From Actinokineospora alba (GTDB taxonomy: Bacteria > Actinomycetota > Actinomycetes > Mycobacteriales > Pseudonocardiaceae), in contig NZ_SNXU01000001.1 in assembly GCF_004362515.1 (NCBI RefSeq), positions 6,262,001 to 6,326,000 of the forward strand: a stretch of 64,000 nucleotides of DNA, read 5' to 3'. A program made the translations under genes and the position numbers. Shown piece after piece: positions 35,839-43,623 of the stretch (its first letter is position 1; every line of letters starts with the position of its first letter). The notes under the pieces are model-generated. The model saw nothing but the letters and a program-made list of their open reading frames with translations, was not told the DNA's origin and ran no database searches.

Positions 35839-38171
35839 ACGGCTATGAGGTCTCGCCATGGGAACTGCGGTGGCGCGGCCTCGCGATCGACCAGCTGCAC
35901 CGGACCGAGTCCACGTTCGCGCTGGCCAACGGGCACATCGGGATGCGCGGCGCGCTGGAGGAAGGCGAGCCGGTCGGGTTGCCGGGCACCTACCTCAACG
36001 GGTTCTACGAGTCGCACGCGCTGCCGTACGCGGAGATCGGCTACGGCTACCCGGAGGACGGCCAGACGATCGTCAACGTCACCGACGGCAAGATCATCCG
36101 CCTGCTGGTCGAGGACGAGCCGCTGGACCTGCGCTACGGCCGCACCCTCGCGCACCAGCGGTGGATCGACTTCCGCTCGGGCATCCTGAGCCGGGACACC
36201 GTGTGGGAGTCGCCGACCGGCCGCCGGGTTCGCATCCGGTCGCGGCGCATGGTGTCGTTCACCCAGCGCGCGGTCGCCGCGATCCACTACGAGATCGAGC
36301 CCGCCGACGACCTGCAGCTCGTCGTGCAGTCCGACCTGCTGGCCAACGAGCCGATCGAGTCGCGCGGCAAGGATCCTCGGGTCGCCGCCGCGCTGCGCTC
36401 GCCGCTGGTCGCCGACTTCGCCGCCGCCGAGGGCTACAACGCGGTGCTGGTGCACCACACCCGCGAGTCCGGCCTGCGGGTGGCGGCCGGGATGGACCAC
36501 GAGATCGACACCTCCGACGGCATGCAGACCGACATCCGGGCCGAGGGCGACCTCGCCCGGCTGACCGCGGCGGTCGACGTCCCCGCGGGCGGGAAGCTCC
36601 GACTGGTCAAGTACCTGGGCTACGGCTGGTCGGCGAAGCGGTCGGTCCCGGCGCTGCGCGCGCAGGTCGAGGCGGCGCTGGCGGGCGCGCGGCAGACCGG
36701 CTGGGAGGGGCTGCTGCGTGAGCAGCGCGCGTTCCTCGACGACTTCTGGACCGCCGCCGACATCGAGATCGACGGCGACGAGCGGCTGCAGCAGGCGGTC
36801 CGGTTCGCCCTGTTCCACATCCTGCAGGCGGGGGCCCGCGGGGAAAGCCGGGCCATCGCGGGCAAGGGGCTCACCGGTCCCGGCTACGACGGGCACGCCT
36901 TCTGGGACACCGAGACGTTCGTGCTGCCGGTCCTCACGTACACGATGCCCGACGCGGCCCGCGACGCCCTGCGGTGGCGGCACAGCACCCTGCCGCAGGC
37001 GCGTGAGCGGGCGAAAGTCCTCGGCAAGCGCGGCGCGGCGTTCCCCTGGCGGTCCATCACCGGCGCGGAGTGCTCGGCGTACTGGCCCGCCGGGACGGCC
37101 GCGTTCCACGTGAGCGCCGCGGTCGCCGACGCCGCGGCCCGCTACACCGCCGCGTGCGCCGACGACACCTTCGACCGGGAGTACGGCACGGAACTGCTGG
37201 TGGAGACCGCGCGGCTGTGGGTCTCGCTCGGGCACCACGACCAGCATGGCGGGTTCCGCATCGACGGCGTCACCGGGCCGGACGAGTACACCGCGGTCGT
37301 CGACAACAACGTCTACACAAACCTGATGGCGCAACGGAACCTGACCGAGGCGGGCACCGCGTGCGGGCGCAACCCGGAGGTCGCCGACCGGCTGGGCGTC
37401 TCCCCCGACGAGGTCGAGGCGTGGCGGCGCGCGGCCGAGGAGATGGTCATCCCGTTCGACGACCTGCTCGGGGTGCACCCGCAGTCGGAGGGCTTCACCC
37501 AGCACGAGGAGTGGGATTTCGCGGCCACGCCGAAGGACAAGTATCCGCTGCTGCTGCACTATCCGTACTTCGACCTCTACCGCAAGCAGGTCGTCAAGCA
37601 GGCCGACTTGGTCCTCGCGATGCACCTGCGCGGCGACGCGTTCACGCCCGAGCAGAAGGCGGCCAACTTCGCCTATTACGAGGCGCGGACGGTGCGGGAC
37701 TCGTCACTGTCGGCGGGCACGCAGGCGGTGCTGGCGGCCGAGGTGGGGCATTTGGGCCTCGCCTACGACTACATCGTCGAGGCGGCGATGACCGACCTCG
37801 CGGACCTGCACGACAACGTCCGCAACGGCCTGCACATGGCTTCCCTCGCGGGCGCCTGGGCCGGTGTCGTCGCGGGGTTGGGCGGTTTCCGGGACCACGG
37901 CGGGGTTCCCACGTTCGCGCCGCGGCTGCCCAAGGAACTCGACCGGGTCTCGTTCCGCATGTGCGTGCACCGCAGCCGCATCCAGGTGGAGATCAACCGC
38001 GACGCCGCCCGCTACCGCCACATCTCCGGCGGCGCTCTGTCGACGTCGCACCACGGCGAGCCGATCGTCATCGAAGCAGGCCCCGGACTGAGCCTGCCCA
38101 TCCCCGACTGTCCCCCACAGCCCCGGCCGAAGCAGCCCGCGGGCCGCGAACCCGGAAGCAGGCGCGCATGA
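35835..38171 (+). CDS. GH65 disaccharide phosphorylase (trehalose/maltose/kojibiose type)
   Basis: A 778-aa GH65 enzyme. N-terminal super-beta-sandwich (LRWRGLAIDQLHRTESTFALANGHIGMRG), an (alpha/alpha)6 catalytic barrel with GHAFWDTETFVLPV and the catalytic acid Glu near residue 484 in GVTGPDEYTAVVDNNVYTN, and a C-terminal sandwich. No signal peptide, so it acts in the cytoplasm on an imported or stored disaccharide. Coupling to beta-phosphoglucomutase confirms a phosphorolytic inverting enzyme; trehalose, maltose or kojibiose specificity is open. Ends with ATGA overlap to the ligase gene. Confidence 0.92.
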   Translation: MNGYEVSPWELRWRGLAIDQLHRTESTFALANGHIGMRGALEEGEPVGLPGTYLNGFYESHALPYAEIGYGYPEDGQTIVNVTDGKIIRLLVEDEPLDLRYGRTLAHQRWIDFRSGILSRDTVWESPTGRRVRIRSRRMVSFTQRAVAAIHYEIEPADDLQLVVQSDLLANEPIESRGKDPRVAAALRSPLVADFAAAEGYNAVLVHHTRESGLRVAAGMDHEIDTSDGMQTDIRAEGDLARLTAAVDVPAGGKLRLVKYLGYGWSAKRSVPALRAQVEAALAGARQTGWEGLLREQRAFLDDFWTAADIEIDGDERLQQAVRFALFHILQAGARGESRAIAGKGLTGPGYDGHAFWDTETFVLPVLTYTMPDAARDALRWRHSTLPQARERAKVLGKRGAAFPWRSITGAECSAYWPAGTAAFHVSAAVADAAARYTAACADDTFDREYGTELLVETARLWVSLGHHDQHGGFRIDGVTGPDEYTAVVDNNVYTNLMAQRNLTEAGTACGRNPEVADRLGVSPDEVEAWRRAAEEMVIPFDDLLGVHPQSEGFTQHEEWDFAATPKDKYPLLLHYPYFDLYRKQVVKQADLVLAMHLRGDAFTPEQKAANFAYYEARTVRDSSLSAGTQAVLAAEVGHLGLAYDYIVEAAMTDLADLHDNVRNGLHMASLAGAWAGVVAGLGGFRDHGGVPTFAPRLPKELDRVSFRMCVHRSRIQVEINRDAARYRHISGGALSTSHHGEPIVIEAGPGLSLPIPDCPPQPRPKQPAGREPGSRRA

Positions 38172-39295
38172 ACACCGACGACGGACGCACAATGGGCGTG
38201 GAAGAGGAGTTCTTCCTCGTCGACCCCACCGGCCGCCTGGTCACCCGAGCCGAGCAGGCACTCGCCCGGGCCGACGACGAGGTCGACGTCAAACCCGAAC
38301 TGATGCGCTGCCAGGTCGAGTCGGCCACCGGAATCTGCCGCACCGCCCAAGAACTGCGAGACGAGCTGACCGCCCTGCGCACCACCCTCCACGAGGGCGC
38401 CACGGCCACCGGCGCCCGCCTGGTCGCGTCGGGCACGGTCCCCCACCGCCAGCACGGCGCCCCGATGGTCGGCCCCGGCTCGCGGTACCAGCGGATGGCG
38501 GAGATGGTGGGCCCCATCGTGTTCGGCGGGATGACCTGCGGCTGCCACGTCCATATCGGCGTCTCCGACCGAGCTGACGCGGTGCGGGTGTGCAACCACC
38601 TCAGACCGTGGTCGCCCGTGTTGTTGGCGTTATCGGCGAACTCCCCGTTCCACGACGGCACGGACAGCGGCTACGCCAGCACCCGGCACCTGCAGTGGTC
38701 CCGCTGGCCGTGCGCGGGCCCGACGCCGTACCTGGAATCACCGGAGCACTACGAGGAACTGGTCACCGCCCTGCTGTCCTCGGGCGCCGCACTCGACCGC
38801 AAGATGGTGTACTGGGATGTCCGCCCCTCGGAACTGCAGCCCACCGTCGAAGTCCGCGTCGCGGATGTGCAGACCACAGTGGACGAAGCCGTGCTGCTGG
38901 GAATCCTGGTCCGCGCCTTGGTCGCCAGGGCCCTGGACAACCTGAGCACGCCCGCCCCCAGAATCCCCACGGCCGTCATCCGCGCAGGCATGTGGCGAGC
39001 GGCGAAGGATGGTTTGGAGGGCAAGGTCCCCGACCCCACAACGGGTGAAACCCGCCCCACCCGGGACATCCTGGCCGACCTCTTCCACGACCTAGGCCCG
39101 GACGCGGCGGAGGTCAAGTCCACAATGGACTACCTACGCGAAACCGGCGGCGGCGCTCACCGGCAGCGCAGGGCATTCGGCCAACGCCAACGATTGGACG
39201 ATGTGCTGAACGCGGTCACGTGGACCGGCAAGGAAGGCAAGGAAGGCAAGGAAGGCAAGGAAGGCAAGGAAGGCAAGGAAGGCAAGGAACCGTAA
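38168..39295 (+). CDS. YbdK-type carboxylate-amine ligase (GCS2) with (GKE)7 tail
   Basis: A 375-aa protein of the glutamate-cysteine ligase type 2 family: MGVEEEFFLVDP at the N-terminus, RCQVESATGIC, and FGGMTCGCHVHIGV as the core. The ATG at 38168 overlaps the GH65 stop (ATGA), so it is translationally coupled to a disaccharide-catabolic pair, an unusual partner. E. coli YbdK has weak glutamyl-cysteine ligase activity; true substrates are unknown. The last 22 residues are seven G-K-E triplets and a proline, encoded by a 9-base tandem repeat; this tail is not part of the family fold. Confidence 0.88.
   Translation: MNTDDGRTMGVEEEFFLVDPTGRLVTRAEQALARADDEVDVKPELMRCQVESATGICRTAQELRDELTALRTTLHEGATATGARLVASGTVPHRQHGAPMVGPGSRYQRMAEMVGPIVFGGMTCGCHVHIGVSDRADAVRVCNHLRPWSPVLLALSANSPFHDGTDSGYASTRHLQWSRWPCAGPTPYLESPEHYEELVTALLSSGAALDRKMVYWDVRPSELQPTVEVRVADVQTTVDEAVLLGILVRALVARALDNLSTPAPRIPTAVIRAGMWRAAKDGLEGKVPDPTTGETRPTRDILADLFHDLGPDAAEVKSTMDYLRETGGGAHRQRRAFGQRQRLDDVLNAVTWTGKEGKEGKEGKEGKEGKEGKEP
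39227..39289 (+). repeat. Seven perfect copies of a 9-bp coding repeat
   Basis: GGCAAGGAA is repeated seven times without a change at the 3' end of the YbdK-type gene, encoding (Gly-Lys-Glu)7. The identity of all seven units suggests recent slippage; the unit keeps the frame, so copy-number change alters only tail length. Confidence 0.95.
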
Positions 39296-39486
39296 CTCTC
39301 ACCCCCACCCCCAACCAACCACCCGCCCCCACACACTCGCCACCCCACCAACGACCCCCCACCCCCCACCTACGCTCGCTACCCCACCACCCGTCCCCAC
39401 CTAAGAAACTCGACTCCCCACCACTGGCCGCCGCCGCCCAGGCCATCGCCGTTCGCCACCCGCCAACCCACCCGTCCCCACCTAAG
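39296..39486. repeat. C-rich low-complexity tract with direct repeat
   Basis: Non-coding. The plus strand is dominated by runs of C separated by A (39301-39410); the minus strand is G-rich and can form G-quadruplexes. CACCCGTCCCCACCTAAG occurs twice, at 39388-39405 and 39469-39486, the second abutting the long palindrome that follows. Confidence 0.7.
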
Positions 39487-39489
39487 CTC

Positions 39490-39647
39490 GGGCTCGGGGT
39501 GGTCTTGGCGATTCGGCTTTATCTGGGGTTGAAATGGGCCTAAGCTGCCCCGCGATCGGGCAGGATTCCTTTCCTGCCCCGGTGACCGATCGGCCCATTT
39601 CAAGGGGTCCCCAGATCAAGCCGAATCGCCAAGATCACCCCGAGCCC
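39490..39647. repeat. Long intergenic palindrome, copy 1
   Basis: Left arm 39490-39540 and right arm 39592-39647 are complementary over about 50 positions with only two substitutions and one 5-base asymmetric insertion (ACCCC-type, in the right arm). The 51-base centre has its own hairpin, GGGCAGGA with TCCTGCCC. As RNA this is one hairpin of about 158 bases. It contains no plausible gene. A second element of the same layout is at 62111-62250. Confidence 0.85.
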
Positions 39648-39698
39648 GCCACAGCTCTCTCCCCCGCGATGCCGCAGGCGAGCCCGCCCCTAACGCCC

Positions 39699-40004
39699 TC
39701 ACCACCGAGGCCGCCACCGAGCATCCCGAGACCACAGATGCGACCGCCGAACACACCCCCGATACCTCACCACCGCACAAACCAACCCGATAAACGCCAC
39801 CAACATCACCACCAAGTTCCCCGCGAGCGTCGCCACCAGCAGCACCAGCGCCGTCCCGATCCCCAACGCCACCACCGGCGCCCGGCGATCGTCACGAGGC
39901 GGCACGGGATCCCAGTCACGCAGGCCGTCGGCGAAGTCGGGGTCCGCCGCCCGGGTCAGCGATTCGATCTCGTCGAGTCGCCTGCGGTCGCCCATGCTGA
40001 GCAT
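39699..40004 (-). CDS. DUF3040 small membrane protein
   Basis: A 101-aa DUF3040 protein: MLSMGDRRRLDEIESLTRAADPDFA at the N-terminus (family hallmark ML-x-RRRL-EIE), then two adjacent membrane helices (about residues 43-80). ATG 40004 is chosen because GAGGAGG sits five bases upstream; a longer frame to 40085 is not needed. DUF3040 proteins are abundant in actinobacteria, of unknown role. The gap 39648-39698 holds nothing recognisable. Confidence 0.8.
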   Translation of the reverse strand: MLSMGDRRRLDEIESLTRAADPDFADGLRDWDPVPPRDDRRAPVVALGIGTALVLLVATLAGNLVVMLVAFIGLVCAVVRYRGCVRRSHLWSRDARWRPRW

Positions 40005-40234
40005 TTCTGCCTCCTCAGCCTGCCCCGTGCCGTGGTCGCGCGCCGACGCCGCCGGCGAGGTCCCTGTCCACGGGGGCGATGACAACTGTTCCCCAGGGCG
40101 AAGGGGCCTCCCGCGTGATCAGGACCCGCCTGGTGCCGTTCACCGTGCGACCTCCGTTCCCAGGTGCGTTCCGAGTACCCACCCGCAGGCCGGTTAACCA
40201 GTTTGCGCGCGCGAGGCGACGGGTAGCCGCAGCC

Positions 40235-41092
40235 ATGACCAGCACCGGCGAACAACCACCTCAGCGGCAGCGGCCGCCCGGCCACACTGAATCGATGCGA
40301 CCTCGGCCGCGGGACACGATGGCCGACTACGAGGGCCGGGGGTTGCTGGCGGGGAAGTCCGCGCTCATCACCGGTGGCGACTCCGGCATCGGGCGGGCGG
40401 TCGCGATCGCCTTCGCCAAGGAGGGCGCCGACGTCGCCATCGCGTACCTCAGCGAACACGACGACGCCGAGGACACCGCCCAGTTCGTCCGCGACGCGGG
40501 CGGCAAGTGCGTGCTGCTGCCGGGCGACCTGGGTTCCCGCGCGCACTGCGTCGAGGTCGTCGACTCGACCGTGCACCACCTGGGCGGTCTCGACATCCTG
40601 GTGAACAACATCGCGACGCAGGCGGAGGTCGAGCGCCCGGAGGACATCACCGACGACCAGTGGCTGCGCACCTTCGAGGTCAACATCCACAGCTACTTCC
40701 GGGTGACCAACGCGGCCCTGCCGCACCTGGGGGACGGCTCGGCGATCATCAACACCGCGTCGGTCAACGGGTTGCGCGGCAACAAGAAGCTCATCGACTA
40801 CTCGGCCACGAAGGGCGCGGTCATCGCGTGGACGTACGCGATGGCGCAGACCTTGGTGGATCGCGGAATCCGCGTCAACTGCGTGGCTCCTGGCCCGGTG
40901 TGGACGCCCCTGATCCCGTCCACCATGTCCGAGGAGCACGTCGCGAAGTTCGGCGAGCACACCCCGATGGGCCGCGCCGCCCACCCGGACGAACTGGCGC
41001 CGTCCTACGTCTTCTTCGCCGCCGAACGCCTGTCCTCGTACTACAGCGGCGAAGTCCTCGCCGCCCTCGGCGGAGAAACCCTGCCCGGCTAA
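40235..41092 (+). CDS. SDR-family oxidoreductase (YghA-like)
   Basis: A 285-aa short-chain dehydrogenase of the extended-N-terminus YghA/general-stress type. Cofactor motif TGGDSGIGRA (residues 46-55), NNIA motif, catalytic Tyr188 and Lys192 in YSATKGA, and the PGPVWTPLIP motif. ATG 40235 starts the usual arginine/proline-rich lead segment; the frame is open to 40079 but upstream codons look non-coding. The 230 bases before it hold no gene. A small ORF and udgX follow in the same direction. Confidence 0.88.
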   Translation: MTSTGEQPPQRQRPPGHTESMRPRPRDTMADYEGRGLLAGKSALITGGDSGIGRAVAIAFAKEGADVAIAYLSEHDDAEDTAQFVRDAGGKCVLLPGDLGSRAHCVEVVDSTVHHLGGLDILVNNIATQAEVERPEDITDDQWLRTFEVNIHSYFRVTNAALPHLGDGSAIINTASVNGLRGNKKLIDYSATKGAVIAWTYAMAQTLVDRGIRVNCVAPGPVWTPLIPSTMSEEHVAKFGEHTPMGRAAHPDELAPSYVFFAAERLSSYYSGEVLAALGGETLPG

Positions 41093-41107
41093 GGAAAGGA
41101 ATGGGAA

Positions 41108-41173
41108 ATGACCGACCACGCCTGGCGGCACCGCCTGATGTCACTGGGTCACGACCCCCTCAAACCCGTCTGA
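41108..41173 (+). CDS. 21-codon small ORF between SDR and udgX
   Basis: ATG 41108 follows AAGGAAAGGAATGGGA, a good ribosome site, and encodes 21 residues (M-T-D-H-A-W-R-H-R-L-M-S-L-G-H-D-P-L-K-P-V) with about 86% G/C at third positions, like real genes here. It ends 17 bases before the udgX start. No family is recognised; it could be a small protein or a coupling leader for udgX. Confidence 0.45.
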   Translation: MTDHAWRHRLMSLGHDPLKPV

Positions 41174-41189
41174 GCGCCGGGAGATGACC

Positions 41190-41831
41190 GTGAAAGCCCA
41201 AGGCGCGGCCGAGTTCGTCCCCGACGACGCCGACCTTGAGACCCTCCGCTCGGCTGTCCAGGGCTGCCGGGGCTGCGACCTGCACCGCCACGCCACCCAG
41301 GCCGTCTTCGGTGAGGGCCCGAAGCGCGCCGCCGTCCTGCTCGTCGGTGAGCAGCCGGGCGACAAGGAGGACCTCCGGGGCGCCCCGTTCGTCGGCCCCG
41401 CGGGCAAGCTGCTCGACCGCGCGCTGGCGGAGGCCGGTTTCGACCGGGCGACGGTCTACCTGACCAACGCGGTCAAGCACTTCAAGTTCGAGGAGCGCGG
41501 CAAACAGCGGATCCACAAGAAGCCCGGCCGCACCGAGGTCGTGGCCTGCCTGCCGTGGCTGCTCGCGGAGGTCGACCGGGTGCGGCCGCGGCTCATCGTC
41601 TGCCTCGGCGCCACGGCGGCACAGGCGGTGTTGGGCACGGCGTTCCGCCTGACCAAGCAGAGGGGAGAGCTGGTCGACCCGGGTCCGGGGGACTTCGCCG
41701 GTCAGCGCGTGGTGGCCACGATCCACCCCTCGGCGGTCCTGCGGTCCCGCGACCGGGACGCCGACTACGCAGGCCTGGTCGACGACCTCCGGGCCGCGGC
41801 GAGCCTCGCGGGGCAGGTCAGCGCGCACTGA
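41190..41831 (+). CDS. udgX: UdgX-type uracil-DNA glycosylase/binding protein
   Basis: A 213-aa family 4-like uracil-DNA glycosylase of the UdgX subgroup, which excises uracil and then becomes covalently linked to the abasic DNA through a histidine. Visible: motif A VGEQPGDKED, the UdgX-specific loop GKQRIHKKPG carrying the crosslinking histidine, motif B ATIHPSAVLR, and four cysteines (GCRGC, ACLPW, VCLG) for the 4Fe-4S cluster. GTG 41190 lies six bases after GGGAG; ATG 41184 is in frame but too close to that site. The R-R of KRRIH is Q-R here. Confidence 0.92.
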   Translation: MKAQGAAEFVPDDADLETLRSAVQGCRGCDLHRHATQAVFGEGPKRAAVLLVGEQPGDKEDLRGAPFVGPAGKLLDRALAEAGFDRATVYLTNAVKHFKFEERGKQRIHKKPGRTEVVACLPWLLAEVDRVRPRLIVCLGATAAQAVLGTAFRLTKQRGELVDPGPGDFAGQRVVATIHPSAVLRSRDRDADYAGLVDDLRAAASLAGQVSAH

Positions 41832-42296
41832 CCTGCCCGGCTCGGCCGTCCACCCGCCATCGAGGCTGAGGCGACTCGCGACCACGCCCGCCTCCGGGCC
41901 CACGGGCCGTGACGACGCCAGCGCTCCGCTGCGTGCACCCACATCACGCGTTCGGCACGCCCGCATTCCACCCATCGGGTCAATTCATTCACTCATCGGT
42001 GCGAGCCGGCAGCGACTGTTCACCGGAGACGGTGGCCCGACTTGAGGCAGTTCTCGGCCTGACCGGGGCCTTTCAGCGTCCGAAATGGACGCACGTAATT
42101 TCGTGCGACTCTTTCGGGAAGAACGTCACCGCGTGGGTAATCGTGCCGGTGTTACTTGCCCGATCGAATGATCGGGGCACACAGGTCGGGTGACAAGTGC
42201 GTGTGGCGGCGGCGCGGCGCGGCGTGGAGTGGGCAAGGTGGCCGTGGTGGCAGCCCCGCCACCCGTGAATCGTTCCCGACAGAAATCAGGTTTCCC
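41832..42296. other. Non-coding 465-base region with small hairpins
   Basis: No credible gene in either strand. Near the 3' half are CGCACG-TAATTT-CGTGCG (42090-42107) and TGCCCGATC-GAAT-GATCGGGGCA (42157-42179), which would be in the 5' leader of the secreted-protein gene that follows. The long separation from that gene suggests a regulated leader. Confidence 0.5.
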
Positions 42297-42677
42297 TTGT
42301 TCAAGAGGACATTCGCCGCCGCGGTCGTCACCGGCGCGGCGCTGATCACCGGATTCGCAACCGCCGGGACCGCCACGGCGGACCCCCAGCATCTCGCCAC
42401 CGAGCCGGGCCACGGCCACTCCATGACCATCCTGGGCAACCTCTGTGTCGCCCCGTGGCAGTGGAACGGCCCGATCGAGGCCCTGACCGCAGGCCACACC
42501 GCCGGTTACGTCGCCTGCAACGGCAACACCGTGGGCACCGACGGCGGCGGCCACCACCTGAGCATCCTCGACAACGCCTGTGTCGCGCCGTGGCAGTGGA
42601 ACGGCCCGATCGAGGCCCTGACCGTCGGCCACACCGCCGACTACGTCGCCTGCAACGACAACGTGGTCAACGGCTGA
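42297..42677 (+). CDS. Small secreted protein with two near-identical repeats
   Basis: A 126-aa exported protein. A Sec signal peptide (FKRTFAAAVVTGAALITGFATAG, cleaved around TATA-DP) starts at TTG 42297. The mature chain is two 40-residue repeats sharing CVAPWQWNGPIEALT and GHTA-YVACN, each with two cysteines, ending NVVNG. The repeats are almost identical in DNA, so duplication is recent. Layout recalls chaplin-type or small surface proteins, but the sequence motif is not theirs; no family is assigned. A perfect terminator follows. Confidence 0.7.
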   Translation: MFKRTFAAAVVTGAALITGFATAGTATADPQHLATEPGHGHSMTILGNLCVAPWQWNGPIEALTAGHTAGYVACNGNTVGTDGGGHHLSILDNACVAPWQWNGPIEALTVGHTADYVACNDNVVNG

Positions 42678-42694
42678 GTTTCGCCATAACCACG

Positions 42695-42723
42695 AGGGGC
42701 GTGATCTCACCGATCACGCCCCT
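42695..42723 (+). terminator. Terminator of the secreted repeat protein
   Basis: Perfect 11-base arms AGGGGCGTGAT (42695-42705) and ATCACGCCCCT (42713-42723) followed by TT: a classic intrinsic terminator 18 bases after the stop codon. Confidence 0.85.
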
Positions 42724-42853
42724 TTGCCGTGAGTGGGCTCAGGGTCGGCCTCAGGGTCGAGTCCTACCGGGGGTGGACGTCGGCCGACGACGCCAGGACG
42801 ACGCGGGCGCACGGCACGGGGGCACACAGTGGTGGTGGGGAGAGGAGACACTC

Positions 42854-43033
42854 ATGACCACCACCACGATGCGGCTCCAGCCGGTCACCTTCGGCACCGC
42901 TGTCAGGTTCGCGGGGAACTTGCTCTACGCACTGGTCGCCGCGGTGTTGTTCGGCCGGTCCGACTTCGGCGAGGCCAAGCCTCGATCGCGACCGGCACCG
43001 ACGAACGGCCGTTCGACTATGGACAGGGCCTAA
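42854..43033 (+). CDS. 59-aa small single-helix protein
   Basis: ATG 42854 with AGAGGAG upstream. It encodes one hydrophobic helix (about residues 18-33, AVRFAGNLLYALVAAVLFG) and a basic, proline-rich tail. Third positions are strongly G/C, as in real genes. It converges with the tetR gene, overlapping its stop by four bases. No family recognised. Confidence 0.5.
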   Translation: MTTTTMRLQPVTFGTAVRFAGNLLYALVAAVLFGRSDFGEAKPRSRPAPTNGRSTMDRA

Positions 43034-43623
43034 GCCAGCCGCACCAGAGCCGTGATGTGGTCGCGGGCGAAAGCGCGGGCCTTCTCGACGTCATCCACCG
43101 GAATCACCCCGTCCGGGGTGAGCACTAGGGAGAGCGCGAGCCGGGCGAGAATCTCGGCGACCGGCTCCGGCTCGTAAGCCCCCAGCTTGCCCTCGGCCTG
43201 CAGCCGCCGGGTGACGCCCGCCAGGTAGTCGCGGCCCAGGGCCAGGAACGGGCCTGCCTCGGTGGTCAGCAGCGGGAGCGTGAACTCCGGTTCGGTGACC
43301 AGCAGCCGGGTCAGCAGCTTGTTGCGCCGCACACCTTGGGTGAAGGCGACGAACCCCTCCACGACCTGCTCCTCCGCCGACGCCCCCGGATCGATCCGCG
43401 CGTCGACCTCGTCGATGAACCGGCGGGCCTCGCGGATGGCCACGGCCCGGATGATGTCGCTCTTCTGCGCGAACCTTCGATAGAGCGTCGCCGGGCTCAG
43501 CTTCGAGCGCTTGGCCACTTCGCCCATGCTGGTGCGGCGGATGCCAAACTCCAGGAACGCCGATAAGGCGCCGTCGAGGATCTCGGGTTGGTCGAGGTCG
43601 AGGTTGCGGTCGCTGAGGATCAC
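43030..43623 (-). CDS. TetR-family transcriptional regulator
   Basis: A 197-aa TetR protein: HTH in RRTSMGEVAKRSKLSPATLYRRFAQKSDI, and a C-terminal ligand domain. Its ATG overlaps the stop of the MpaB-family gene by four bases, so it is the second gene of that operon. A dyad before the first gene is its likely operator, giving autoregulation. Confidence 0.93.
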   Translation of the reverse strand: MILSDRNLDLDQPEILDGALSAFLEFGIRRTSMGEVAKRSKLSPATLYRRFAQKSDIIRAVAIREARRFIDEVDARIDPGASAEEQVVEGFVAFTQGVRRNKLLTRLLVTEPEFTLPLLTTEAGPFLALGRDYLAGVTRRLQAEGKLGAYEPEPVAEILARLALSLVLTPDGVIPVDDVEKARAFARDHITALVRLA

